Shown: in pieces, positions 42,058-50,503 of the stretch
How positions within the stretch are numbered: position 1 is the stretch's first letter
Layout of the letters: every line of letters starts with the position of its first letter
DNA from: UBA5794 sp963714375
Lineage (GTDB): Bacteria > Actinomycetota > Acidimicrobiia > Spongiisociales > UBA5794
DNA length: 64,000 nt
NCBI GenBank assembly: GCA_963714375.1
Contig: CAVQOG010000003.1
Location: 248,001-312,000 of the forward strand
Reading direction: 5' to 3'
Program-made: the position numbers and the translations under genes
The notes under the pieces: model-generated
Seen by the model: only the letters and a program-made list of their open reading frames with translations
Told to the model about the DNA's origin: nothing
The model's database searches: none

Positions 42058-43572
42058 CTAGCCGAACTCGACGCCTTGGGCGAGGGGGAGGTCCGTCGAC
42101 CAGTTGACTGTCACCGTCTGTCTGCGCATGTAGGCCTTCCAGGAGTCTGAGCCAGCCTCGCGCCCTCCTCCGGTCTCCTTCTCGCCTCCGAAGGCTCCAC
42201 CAATCTCGGCGCCTGAGGTTCCGATGTTGACATTCGCTATCCCGCAATCAGATCCTTCGGCCGATAGGAATCGCTCCGATGTGCGGATCGAATCGGTGAA
42301 GATCGCAGACGAAAGACCCTGCGGCACTCCGTTGTTGACCTCGAGGGCTTCTTCGAAAGAGTTCACCTCAATGAGATACATCATCGGGCCGAACGTCTCT
42401 TGTTGGGCAATGGGAGCATCCTTGGGAAGCTTGACGAGAGTTGGCTCAAAGAAGAACCCTGTCCGGTCGGGCTCGTTTCCTCCTGCGAGAAGTTCACCGC
42501 CTTGCTCAAGTGCAATGGCGAGAGCGGCCTTTGTGGTGTCCACGGCGCTCTGGTTCACGAGCGGGCCCACGAGTGTTCCCTGCTCAAGGGGATCACCCAT
42601 CGGGATCTGGCCGTATGCGGCAATGAGCTTCTTGGTGAGGAGCTCTGCAATGTCCTTGTGGACGATCAGTCTGCGCAGGGATGTGCATCGTTGACCTGCA
42701 GTTCCGGCTGCCGAGAACAGGGCACCACGAACAGAAAGATCGAGATCAGCATCGTCCATGACGATGATCGCGTTGTTGCCGCCAAGCTCGAGAAGGGATC
42801 GACCAAGGCGCTTGGCGACCTGTGTGCCGACCTGCTGGCCCATCCTCACCGAGCCAGTGGCAGAAATAAGCGGGATCCTGGGATCGTCGACCATTGCCGC
42901 ACCGACCGGGTCTACGTCGCCGACGGTGAGGTTGAAAACACCTTCGAAACCGCTGCCCTCCATCACCTCATGACAGATATTCTGGATCGCCACCGCCGTG
43001 AGTGGGGTCACCGGCGACGGCTTCCAGATCATCGAATCACCACATACAGCAGCGAGAAACGCGTTCCACGACCACACTGCAGCGGGGAAGTTGAATGCCG
43101 AAATAATCCCCACGGGGCCGAGCGGCTGCCACTGCTCAAACATGCGATGCCGTGGACGTTCTGATGCGATCGTGAGTCCGTACAACTGACGGGACAGTCC
43201 CACGGCAAAGTCGGCGATGTCGATCATCTCCTGGACCTCGCCCTCACCTTCTGCTCTGATCTTTCCAACCTCCATAGACACAAGGGCGCCAAGCGGTTCC
43301 TTGTACTTGCGGAGGGCGTTCCCGATCTGTCGGACATAGTCACCACGCTGGGGTGCGGGAACCATCCGCCACTGCTCGAACGCCTCGATGGATGCCTGGA
43401 CGGCAGCCTCGTAGTCATCGGCGTCTGCCATCCGAACGGTCCCGATGGGCTGCTCCGTTGTCGGATCGATTGACTCGATCGCTGGGCCAGAGCCTTCGCG
43501 CCACCCACCGGCGTACGCTCCGGACGAGATCGGTTCGATACCAAGTGCATCGAGTACGGATTCGCGGTTCAT
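42058..43572 (-). CDS. Aldehyde dehydrogenase, ALDH7 (aminoadipate semialdehyde) type
   Basis: A 504-residue NAD-dependent hydrolytic aldehyde dehydrogenase. GPVGIISAFNFPAAVWSWN, LLELGGNNAIIVMDDADLDL (catalytic Glu) and AGQRCTSLRRL (catalytic Cys) match the ALDH7/antiquitin family. That family oxidises alpha-aminoadipic semialdehyde to aminoadipate in lysine breakdown. AAGGAG before ATG 43572 fixes the start; the longer frame adds 38 unrelated residues. The neighbouring RidA gene would fit, because RidA removes reactive imine or enamine intermediates of amino-acid catabolism. Confidence 0.9.
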   Translation of the reverse strand: MNRESVLDALGIEPISSGAYAGGWREGSGPAIESIDPTTEQPIGTVRMADADDYEAAVQASIEAFEQWRMVPAPQRGDYVRQIGNALRKYKEPLGALVSMEVGKIRAEGEGEVQEMIDIADFAVGLSRQLYGLTIASERPRHRMFEQWQPLGPVGIISAFNFPAAVWSWNAFLAAVCGDSMIWKPSPVTPLTAVAIQNICHEVMEGSGFEGVFNLTVGDVDPVGAAMVDDPRIPLISATGSVRMGQQVGTQVAKRLGRSLLELGGNNAIIVMDDADLDLSVRGALFSAAGTAGQRCTSLRRLIVHKDIAELLTKKLIAAYGQIPMGDPLEQGTLVGPLVNQSAVDTTKAALAIALEQGGELLAGGNEPDRTGFFFEPTLVKLPKDAPIAQQETFGPMMYLIEVNSFEEALEVNNGVPQGLSSAIFTDSIRTSERFLSAEGSDCGIANVNIGTSGAEIGGAFGGEKETGGGREAGSDSWKAYMRRQTVTVNWSTDLPLAQGVEFG

Positions 43573-43667
43573 GAGAACTCCTTTTGCGTCAGACGCGTCG
43601 AGACTGGCCGGCGACGCAGTCGCTGATCCGAAGGGTAGAACGGTGAGTGTCAGGAAGTTGCGCCGCT

Positions 43668-44048
43668 CTACCGAGCGGCGATGCACTCGATTTCGACTTC
43701 GAAACCACCGGGAAGTGCGCCCGCCTGGAACGTCGAACGGGCTGGCTTTGCTTCTCCAACGTACTGGCCGTAGACCTCGTTCACCGCCGCAAAGTCAGCG
43801 ATGTCTGCGAGAAAGATCGTGGTCTTGACGATGTCGTCGTACCCAAGACCGACATCTCCAAGAATCGCACCGATGTTCTTCATCACCTGGTGAGCTTGAT
43901 CGGTCACTGAGCCGGTAATTGCTTCTCCGGTTTCAGGAATAAGGGCGACCATTCCCGAACAGAACACGAAGCCGTTGGCTTCAGTTGCGATGCTGTACGG
44001 ACCCATGGCAGCAGGCCCGTGAGGTGTGGTGAGTATCTTCTTGGGCAT
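43668..44048 (-). CDS. RidA-family reactive imine/enamine deaminase
   Basis: A 126-residue Rid protein (YjgF/UK114). GPYSIATEANGFVFCSGMV is at the start, with an Arg in the active-site segment ARSTFQAGALPGGFEVEIECIA. It hydrolyses 2-aminoacrylate-type imines to keto acids. It lies 95 bp upstream of the ALDH7 gene on the same strand; a shared transcript for amino-acid degradation is possible. Confidence 0.92.
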   Translation of the reverse strand: MPKKILTTPHGPAAMGPYSIATEANGFVFCSGMVALIPETGEAITGSVTDQAHQVMKNIGAILGDVGLGYDDIVKTTIFLADIADFAAVNEVYGQYVGEAKPARSTFQAGALPGGFEVEIECIAAR

Positions 44049-44135
44049 GTTTCCTCCAAGGGTCAGAATTCAGAAGCCGGAGTCCAGCCCGCCGGACTCC
44101 AAGCAACCCGATGCAGTCGGGTTGCCGACGTCAGT

Positions 44136-44558
44136 TCAGGAAAAGGACTTGCCGCAGCCGCAGCCGCCGGTGGCGTTGGGATTCTCGATCGCAAAGCCTG
44201 CGCCGTCGAGACCATTGTCCTTGAAGTCGATCGTGGCTCCATCGACCATGGCGATGCTCTCGGCGTCAACCACGACGGATACACCATCGACGGTGCTGAC
44301 GAAGTCGGTCTCGTCGATGACTGAATCGAAGAACATGTCGTATGCGTAGCCTGAACAACCAGCACGCTTGACACCGAGACGGAGCGCGCTTGTCTCTCCG
44401 CCATCGGCATCGATGAGCTCTTTGACCTTCGCGGCGGCATTCGTCGTAAGCGTGACACTCGGTACGCGTGGACCGTCCGCTGAGAATTGGACATCTTCGG
44501 TTGTCTGGGGTTCCTGGACCGTCACGGCGCCTCCACGAAAGATTGGCTTCGAATACAT
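44136..44558 (-). CDS. A-type iron-sulfur carrier (ErpA/IscA/HesB family)
   Basis: A 140-residue protein. The HesB core begins near residue 34 (VTLTTNAAAKVKELIDADG) and has the three cluster-binding cysteines in KRAGCSGYAY and GGCGCG near the C-terminus. It delivers Fe-S clusters to target enzymes. The first 30 residues are not conserved; a GTG at residue 12 is a possible start. Divergent from it is the Mrp ATPase gene, another Fe-S carrier, with repeat copy C between them. Confidence 0.9.
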   Translation of the reverse strand: MYSKPIFRGGAVTVQEPQTTEDVQFSADGPRVPSVTLTTNAAAKVKELIDADGGETSALRLGVKRAGCSGYAYDMFFDSVIDETDFVSTVDGVSVVVDAESIAMVDGATIDFKDNGLDGAGFAIENPNATGGCGCGKSFS

Positions 44559-44619
44559 GAGTTCGGCTCCCGATGTTACCGGTCAAGTGCGACATCGCGG
44601 ACGAATTCTCCTTTCGGAC

Positions 44620-44673
44620 CGCGTACCCAGGGCTCCACTGGACATATGTGTCCCCTTCAGCCCAGGGTACGCG
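44620..44673 (+). repeat. Dispersed repeat, copy C, nearly perfect palindrome
   Basis: GCGTACCCAGGGCT at the left is repeated inverted at the right (AGCCCAGGGTACGC, one mismatch), enclosing an inner GGACA/TGTCC stem. It shares the left end with copies A, D and E and the inner stem with copy E. It lies between the divergent ErpA-like and Mrp genes. Confidence 0.75.
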
Positions 44674-44708
44674 GGATCGGATGCACTCGGAGTCGGTAGC
44701 CTCTGACC

Positions 44709-45848
44709 ATGGGTTTGGAAGCCGATGTCAGAGCAACACTTGCCAATGTGATCGATCCCGAACTCGGGACGGACATTGTTGATCTCGGGATGGTTGGCGA
44801 CGTCTCCGTGGTCGACGGGCATGCGGTCGTCGGGCTGGCGCTCACGATCGCATCGTGTCCGATGCGTGGACAAATCGAGGGGGATATAAAACGACGTATT
44901 GAGGCAATTCCGGGGATCATCAGCCTTGAAATCGTGACCACCGTGATGTCCCAGGAGCAAAGATCAACACTCATGGAACGAGCACGGCAACGTGCTCGCG
45001 AGGCCGCGACACCCACCGCAATCAATCCATCGACCCGCGTCGTTGCAATCAGTTCTGGCAAGGGCGGCGTCGGCAAATCCTCTCTCAGCGTCAATCTCGC
45101 TCTCGCGATCGCCGCCCAGGGCCATTCCGTAGGATTGCTCGATGCAGATATCTGGGGATTCTCGACCCCACGCATGCTCGGCGCCACAGATGACCGACTG
45201 GTGGCAAACAAGGATCGAAAGATCAAGCCGACGATCGCCAACGGTATCCACCTCGTCTCCACAGGGCTTCTCCTCGAGGATGAAGCGACCGCACTCATGT
45301 GGCGCGGGCTCATGCTGTCGAAGGCGCTCGAGCAGTTCCTCAACGACGTTGCGTGGCCGGCGGATCTGGGATACCTCATCGTTGATATGCCTCCCGGAAC
45401 CGGCGACGTGCAGATGGCTCTGTCACGAATGCTCCCGCAGGCCGAGATGGTGGTTGTGACGACCCCCCAGCTTGCTGCCCAGCGCGTCGCAGCTCGCGTT
45501 GCAGACATGGCGCGCCGGTCCCACATGCCCATCGTCGGTGTCATCGAGAACATGGCAGGGTTCACGACAGACAACGGTGAGCATTATGCGATCTTCGGGT
45601 CGGGTGGTGGCGCAGCTCTCGCCGAAGAGCTCTCCGTGCCGCTGCTTGCTTCGATTCCCATCGACCCATCCGTGAGCGAAGGCAGCGACGCTGGCGAGCC
45701 CATCGTGCTTCACCGGCCAGAAACAGCCGCCGCCATCGCGATCACGGGGGCAGCAAGAAGGATCACCGAGATCCTGCCCCCACTCGCCCTAGACAACTGC
45801 ATCGGGAGACTGAGTTCACTCGCTGCGCTCGTTCCGGATAACCGATGA
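44709..45848 (+). CDS. mrp: Mrp/ApbC-type P-loop ATPase, Fe-S cluster carrier
   Basis: A 379-residue protein with an N-terminal MIP18/DUF59 domain (about 1-80, GLALTIASCPMRGQIE) and a MinD-like ATPase. The deviant Walker A is SSGKGGVGKSSLSVNLA (near 113-129) and IVDMPPGTGDVQ is the switch region. It binds and hands over 4Fe-4S clusters. It is divergent from the ErpA-like gene, so the region is a small Fe-S trafficking group. Its last codons run into heptanucleotide-like sequence. Confidence 0.93.
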   Translation: MGLEADVRATLANVIDPELGTDIVDLGMVGDVSVVDGHAVVGLALTIASCPMRGQIEGDIKRRIEAIPGIISLEIVTTVMSQEQRSTLMERARQRAREAATPTAINPSTRVVAISSGKGGVGKSSLSVNLALAIAAQGHSVGLLDADIWGFSTPRMLGATDDRLVANKDRKIKPTIANGIHLVSTGLLLEDEATALMWRGLMLSKALEQFLNDVAWPADLGYLIVDMPPGTGDVQMALSRMLPQAEMVVVTTPQLAAQRVAARVADMARRSHMPIVGVIENMAGFTTDNGEHYAIFGSGGGAALAEELSVPLLASIPIDPSVSEGSDAGEPIVLHRPETAAAIAITGAARRITEILPPLALDNCIGRLSSLAALVPDNR

Positions 45849-45867
45849 CCGAATCGTGGCAAGCAGT

Positions 45868-45883
45868 CCGTAATCCGTAATCC
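45868..45883. repeat. Short heptanucleotide tract
   Basis: Two exact CCGTAAT units followed by CC, after CCGATGA and CCGAATC at the mrp stop. They are the same units as at 34118-34138 and about 3504-3520. Confidence 0.6.
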
Positions 45884-45904
45884 GGGCGACGCAAAGCGTC
45901 GCCC
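45884..45904. terminator. Bidirectional terminator hairpin
   Basis: GGGCGACGC-AAA-GCGTCGCCC is a perfect 9-bp stem with a 3-base loop, placed between the convergent mrp and M23 peptidase genes and touching the latter's stop codon. Confidence 0.75.
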
Positions 45905-47103
45905 TAACCGCAGAGTTCCTTGACCAGCAGGTACGGGTTGATCCAGTCCGAACCCGGTGGGGCGTATTGGAAGTGGAGATGTGGCAGGTAGTCAGGTGCG
46001 TTGCCTGAACTTCCGTTGAAGCCAATCGTGTCACCGACGTTCACCGCAAGTCCGCCCTTGACACCGCTTGCGAGAGACTCAAGGTGGGCGTAGTAGTACT
46101 TCGCGCCCGAGTTGCCTGTCAGATAGATCGAGATGCCACCGAGAGAACTGGTTGATGTCCGCTCGATCGTGCCGGATTCGATCGCCGCCAGCGGAGCGTT
46201 CCGCACGGCCATCATGTCGACGCCCTTGTGCGACCGCCCCCCCGACCGTCCTGAACCCCATGTGTCCGAGAACGTCGTCGCCGCGTTCACGGGACAGGTC
46301 TTGCCGGATGTGACGATCGGTGGCGGCACATTCGGGATGGTCGTGGTCGTCGTTGTGCCACTCGTCGTTGTCGGTGAGGGCGGAGCGGGCGTTGTTGTCG
46401 CTGTTGTCGCGGTCTCGGCAGCAAGAGTGGTCGAGGTCGCAGCCACTGCAGCCGCGGCCGCTGCGGCGCGTTGTTCCGCTTCACGCTTGAGCCGTGCTTC
46501 CTCCGCTACCCGCTTCTTCTCTTCCTGAACGCTGTATGCGATGGCAATCCCGTTGTAGGCAGTGTCCGCATCCTCGAGTGTCTTGAGAATGTCGTCACGC
46601 AAACCGGTGATCTCGGCGACAAGTGCCACCTGAGCGATGAGCGATTCATCAAGGGTCTGCTGTTGATCCTTGTGCACTGCTTCGGCAGCCTCAAGTCCAC
46701 GAAGCACCGAAAGGTCGCGCTCTCCGAGTAGTTGGTAATACTCGCTCTGCACCGGGAGATCCTTGAATGTCTCGGCGGCGAAAATACGCTCCGTGCCAGT
46801 TGGGCCACCCGACATGTAGCGGCTTCGGACGAGTTCGAGAACTTCGACCCGCTTGTCGGCGATATCGAGTTCAAGGGCGGCGACCGACTTTGCGAGATCC
46901 GCTATACGTTCACGCGCGATTTCCTCGTCAGCAACTGCTATCTCGAATCGCGCAGTGGTCTCAGCGAGGGAATTCGCTGCGGAGGTGCGCTCAGCGAGCG
47001 CCCGATCAACGTCCGATTGCGTCAGTTCCGAGGACGTCTGGGCATACGCAGGCGCAGCGATGGCGAGGACAAGTGCTAGAGCGACGACGATTGGATTTCG
47101 CAT
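45904..47103 (-). CDS. Secreted M23 metallopeptidase with coiled coil (EnvC/RipA-like)
   Basis: A 399-residue exported protein: a signal peptide (MRNPIVVALALVLAIAAPAYA), a long coiled coil (about 28-225), an Ala/Thr/Pro linker and a C-terminal M23 domain (about 290-399). Zinc and catalytic residues are visible in HKGVDMMA, YYYAHL and PHLHFQ, so the enzyme should be an active peptidoglycan endopeptidase or an activator used in cell division. ATG 47103 is chosen because the signal peptide begins there. The MBL gene lies 7 bp upstream. Confidence 0.9.
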   Translation of the reverse strand: MRNPIVVALALVLAIAAPAYAQTSSELTQSDVDRALAERTSAANSLAETTARFEIAVADEEIARERIADLAKSVAALELDIADKRVEVLELVRSRYMSGGPTGTERIFAAETFKDLPVQSEYYQLLGERDLSVLRGLEAAEAVHKDQQQTLDESLIAQVALVAEITGLRDDILKTLEDADTAYNGIAIAYSVQEEKKRVAEEARLKREAEQRAAAAAAAVAATSTTLAAETATTATTTPAPPSPTTTSGTTTTTTIPNVPPPIVTSGKTCPVNAATTFSDTWGSGRSGGRSHKGVDMMAVRNAPLAAIESGTIERTSTSSLGGISIYLTGNSGAKYYYAHLESLASGVKGGLAVNVGDTIGFNGSSGNAPDYLPHLHFQYAPPGSDWINPYLLVKELCG

Positions 47104-47110
47104 TGCTCCC

Positions 47111-47890
47111 CTAACGAGCGCGAACTTCTGTCCGTTCCTCCGCCGTGCCCACTTCGAACCATACAGCCGAATCATCAAAAAGCTTCTTCAACTGGACAGC
47201 GACCTGCTGCACGGCCGCTGCCCGGAGCCCAACCGGGACACCTTCATACACAACGTCGACGATGCCACCGATAGTTCCCGCGCCACCCCGGACGGCGGCA
47301 AGAACCTCCTGTTCTCGCTCGATTCGATGTTCGATGTAGTCATTGATCGCCGCACCAGCATCATCGATCGCGTCACCGTGGCCCGGCTCAAGACGAGCCA
47401 CCCCAAGGTCACGGACCAGATACAAGCTTTCGAGATAGGAAGCGGCATCTTCAATCACGACAGAGGACCCACCCATGATGTGATCGCCAGTGAGAAGCAC
47501 ATCCCCGATACGGAAGCACAGGTGATCCGATGTGTGACCGGGCGTATGGATCGCTGCGATGGCATCCGACCCAAAGCCGACCTCACCACCGTCACCGAGC
47601 GTTACGTCTGGCGAGAACGCAGGACCATCTTGATACCCGTACACCGGTACCGCGAGTGTGACCGCCAGAGGGTTGGCCATCGGCGCGTGATCCGGATGCG
47701 TGTGGGTCGCTACGACTCCTACAGGAATGAGCCCATCGAGCGCGGCAACAATCTCCAACTCGTGGCTTGCGATGACTGGCCCCGGATCGATGACAAGTGC
47801 CTCGCCGTCTGATGACAGGATGTAGGTATTCGTGCCAGGCCCCGTGTAGAGGCCCGGGTTCGGCGCAAGGATTCGTTCAATGGTCGCCAC
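47111..47890 (-). CDS. Metallo-beta-lactamase-fold hydrolase (LACTB2-like)
   Basis: A 259-residue MBL-fold enzyme. The metal motif THTHPDHAP is near residue 61 and further ligands are in HTPGHTSDHLCF, LLTGDHIMGG and EPGHGDAI. The C-terminal winged-helix extension (about 185-250) is that of the LACTB2/glyoxalase-II-like group. The substrate is unknown: a thioester or RNA for this group. It is four bases from the NUDIX gene and probably in one transcript with it. Confidence 0.9.
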   Translation of the reverse strand: MATIERILAPNPGLYTGPGTNTYILSSDGEALVIDPGPVIASHELEIVAALDGLIPVGVVATHTHPDHAPMANPLAVTLAVPVYGYQDGPAFSPDVTLGDGGEVGFGSDAIAAIHTPGHTSDHLCFRIGDVLLTGDHIMGGSSVVIEDAASYLESLYLVRDLGVARLEPGHGDAIDDAGAAINDYIEHRIEREQEVLAAVRGGAGTIGGIVDVVYEGVPVGLRAAAVQQVAVQLKKLFDDSAVWFEVGTAEERTEVRAR

Positions 47891-47893
47891 GAT

Positions 47894-48700
47894 CTACGAT
47901 CCGTGCCTGAACTCTGCGGGCACGACACCTTTGCGTTCGAGGACAGCAGTCATGCGCTGGAGGATTGTTGGGTCTGCCTGTGCAGCTTCGGCTGCATCCC
48001 ATTCCGGTTCGTCGGGTGTGATGAGTCGGACGTCAGAATCCGACACCAACAGTCGCGGCTGAACCGGTTCCACCGTTTCGATGGATCGCAGTCGGGATGT
48101 GAGTGTTTCCATGGACGTCTCATCTGACAGCAGATCCAGCGTCTGTCGTGTGGGGTAGGCGAGATCCCAATCGCCTCTTCGTTCCTTGTCGATTACCTCT
48201 GAAGCAGGGATCCATGCAAGATCGATCAACTCGTCTCCGTCGATGGCACCCTCCGTGTCCGAATCAACGTGGGCGAGAAAGAACCGCGTGTCGAAACCGA
48301 TCGGAAACACAGCGGGAGTGATCCAATTGGCGAAATAGATCAGCCGGGTGGGGTCAAGCATTGCTCCAGACGCGATCACATCTCCGAACGCGTCCTCCGT
48401 GACTCCATGTTCCTGGGTACCATCGCTCGTCAGCCAGATTCCGGTCTCTTCGATCATCTCCCGCAGGGCGGCGACCCGCCAGACATCCACCGGTGGAGGG
48501 CCGAAGGCTGGAGGGGGATTGGCATCGGAATCATCGAGTGCACCACCGGGAAACACCCACATGCCTGGCATGAACCGCGCCTCAAGCGTCCGTCGCACCA
48601 TCATCACTTCAAGTTGTGCGGCCTCCCTGATAACGCAGACAGTCGATGCTCGCCTCACGAGATCACGACCCAGCGCGATTTCATTCGCCGAACGAAACAA
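47894..48700 (-). CDS. NUDIX hydrolase
   Basis: A 268-residue NUDIX protein. The box starts at GGALDD near 52 and has AALREMIEETGIWL near 77-90. The long interval between the two parts and the C-terminal extension resemble the NUDT19/acyl-CoA diphosphatase branch; that is only suggestive. Its first 15 codons overlap the fxsA 3' end by 46 bp, so a later start, for example around residue 16, is possible. Confidence 0.87.
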   Translation of the reverse strand: MFRSANEIALGRDLVRRASTVCVIREAAQLEVMMVRRTLEARFMPGMWVFPGGALDDSDANPPPAFGPPPVDVWRVAALREMIEETGIWLTSDGTQEHGVTEDAFGDVIASGAMLDPTRLIYFANWITPAVFPIGFDTRFFLAHVDSDTEGAIDGDELIDLAWIPASEVIDKERRGDWDLAYPTRQTLDLLSDETSMETLTSRLRSIETVEPVQPRLLVSDSDVRLITPDEPEWDAAEAAQADPTILQRMTAVLERKGVVPAEFRHGS

Positions 48701-49035
48701 CCGCGCAGCCCCTCGCGCGCAGCGGGTACCAGCAGTGTGAAACCGATCGCGTCAGTGAGGAATCCTGGCGTCAGCAGCAGGGCACCTGCCACAAGAATCA
48801 TCGCTCCATGGACAAGCGTCACGGACGGTGACTGCCCCCCGGCAATCTCTCGCTGGAGCTGCACCCAGGTTCCGCGACCCTGACGGGACACGAGCATCGA
48901 ACCAACAACAGCGGTCAGCACGATGAGTCCAATCGTTGGCCACACACCGATCCACCCACCAACGACCACAAACAAGCCGATCTCGATGATCGGGACCACC
49001 AAAAAGACGACAAAGAGCCATGTACGCATCCGCAT
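48655..49035 (-). CDS. fxsA: FxsA-family membrane protein
   Basis: A 126-residue protein with membrane segments at about 5-43 (LFVVFLVVPIIEIGLFVVVG) and 73-100, and a basic C-terminus. VPIIEIGLFVVVGGWIGVWPT and LVAGALLLTPGFLTDAIG are the FxsA signatures. FxsA relieves F-exclusion of phage T7 in E. coli; its normal role is unclear. ATG 49035 is used; the very long frame through 50064 is antisense to selA and not coding. Confidence 0.88.
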   Translation of the reverse strand: MRMRTWLFVVFLVVPIIEIGLFVVVGGWIGVWPTIGLIVLTAVVGSMLVSRQGRGTWVQLQREIAGGQSPSVTLVHGAMILVAGALLLTPGFLTDAIGFTLLVPAAREGLRGCFVRRMKSRWVVIS

Positions 49036-49128
49036 GCGCCCAAGGCTAGGCATGAGATCCAGGCATGACGTCCTCGTGTCCCACCGCCACCGCGCCCTGC
49101 TGTGCCTGTCGGCTCTACGCTTTGAGCC

Positions 49129-50502
49129 ATGGAACTGAGAGATCTTCCCGCGGTGGACCTGCTGGCTCGACAAGCAGGTGAGCGAACAAGCCTTCCCGGG
49201 GCGCTTGTGCTTGGCCTCGCGCGGCGCTGCATCGATGACGCTCGGGCTTCGCTTGAAGATGGCATCGACCCTGCTGATCCGACGGAGACGTTGGCACGGG
49301 CCATTGCCGACATCGAGGCTTCTCGGCCGAGGATCGTCATCAACGCGACCGGCGTACTCCTGCACACGAATCTCGGGCGAGCACCACTTCTCAGCGAGAC
49401 GGCGGAGGCGGCATCGTCCATCGCTGCTTCGGCAAGCAATGTCGAGATCGATATTCGCACAGGGCGCCGATCGAAGCGGCACGACTATCTCCGCAGCATC
49501 CTCCCGGTGGTCACGGGGGCCGAGGCCGGGTTCGCTGTCAACAACAACGCTGGTGCTCTTCTGCTCGCTCTGGCGTCGGTTGCGGGAGGGGGCGGCAAGG
49601 TCGCTGTGTCTCGCGGCGAGCTGATTGAGATCGGCGGTTCGTTCCGGTTGCCGTCGTTGATGGAGGCCTCGGGGGCAATCCTTGTCGAGGTCGGCACAAC
49701 AAACAGAACACGCCTCTCTGACTACGAGGCCGTCGCTGGCGATGTCGCCGCAATCCTGAAGGTGCATCCGTCGAACTACCGCATCGATGGCTTTGCCGAG
49801 GAAGCAACGTATGCGGATCTCGCTGCCCTCGCTTCGTCGACGGGGATCCCGTTTATTGCGGATGTTGGAAGTGGCCTCCTCGATGCATCCGCTCCCTGGT
49901 TGGGCGACGGTGATCGCCGGTGGCTCGCATCGGAACCCGGGGTACGGCAAACCGTTGAACAGGGTGCAAGCATGGTCCTCTTCAGTGGCGACAAACTCCT
50001 CGGTGGTCCCCAAGCAGGAGTCATCGTCGGCACCGCCGATGCCGTCCGGCAGGCAATGGACCATCCGATCGCGCGGGCAGTTCGACTCGACGGATCATCA
50101 ATCGCTGCACTCGCTGCCACGATCGATCTGTATGCCGAGTCCAGGGTGCTTGAGATCCCTTTCTGGGGAATGGCTTCGGCTTCAGTTGTCGAGATACGAG
50201 ACCGAGCCACGGCGGCTGTTGCCGCTGCGATCGCTGCCACTGCGATTGGGGGAACAAGTGATCGAGTATCGGTCATTGATGGCGAGTCGATCCCCGGCGC
50301 AGGGTCTGTTCCCGGAGAATCGATTCCCACCGCCTTGATACGGCTGGAGGGTCCGACTGACGGAATCTGGGCCAGCCTCGCAAGATCGGAACCGCCGGTG
50401 ATTGCGAGCCGCAGGGACGGAGCAGTGTTCATTGATCTTCGCTCCGTTGACCCCGGCGACGACAAGGTGGTTGCAGCAGCCATTGCTGCAGCGGTGAGCT
50501 GA
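49129..50502 (+). CDS. selA: L-seryl-tRNA(Sec) selenium transferase
   Basis: A 457-residue PLP enzyme that converts Ser-tRNA(Sec) to selenocysteinyl-tRNA. NATGVLLHTNLGRAPL near residue 70, NNNAGALLLAL, and the PLP lysine in LFSGDKLLGGPQAG identify SelA at full length. It lies one base before selB (TGA then GTG), the usual pair. selD, the tRNA-Sec gene and any selenoprotein are not in the window, so the pathway must be completed elsewhere. Confidence 0.95.
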   Translation: MELRDLPAVDLLARQAGERTSLPGALVLGLARRCIDDARASLEDGIDPADPTETLARAIADIEASRPRIVINATGVLLHTNLGRAPLLSETAEAASSIAASASNVEIDIRTGRRSKRHDYLRSILPVVTGAEAGFAVNNNAGALLLALASVAGGGGKVAVSRGELIEIGGSFRLPSLMEASGAILVEVGTTNRTRLSDYEAVAGDVAAILKVHPSNYRIDGFAEEATYADLAALASSTGIPFIADVGSGLLDASAPWLGDGDRRWLASEPGVRQTVEQGASMVLFSGDKLLGGPQAGVIVGTADAVRQAMDHPIARAVRLDGSSIAALAATIDLYAESRVLEIPFWGMASASVVEIRDRATAAVAAAIAATAIGGTSDRVSVIDGESIPGAGSVPGESIPTALIRLEGPTDGIWASLARSEPPVIASRRDGAVFIDLRSVDPGDDKVVAAAIAAAVS

Positions 50503-50503
50503 C

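Noticed and set aside
48655..50064. 469-residue frame on the minus strand
   Set aside because: Only its last 126 codons (FxsA) look like protein; the rest is antisense to selA and Arg/Cys-rich.
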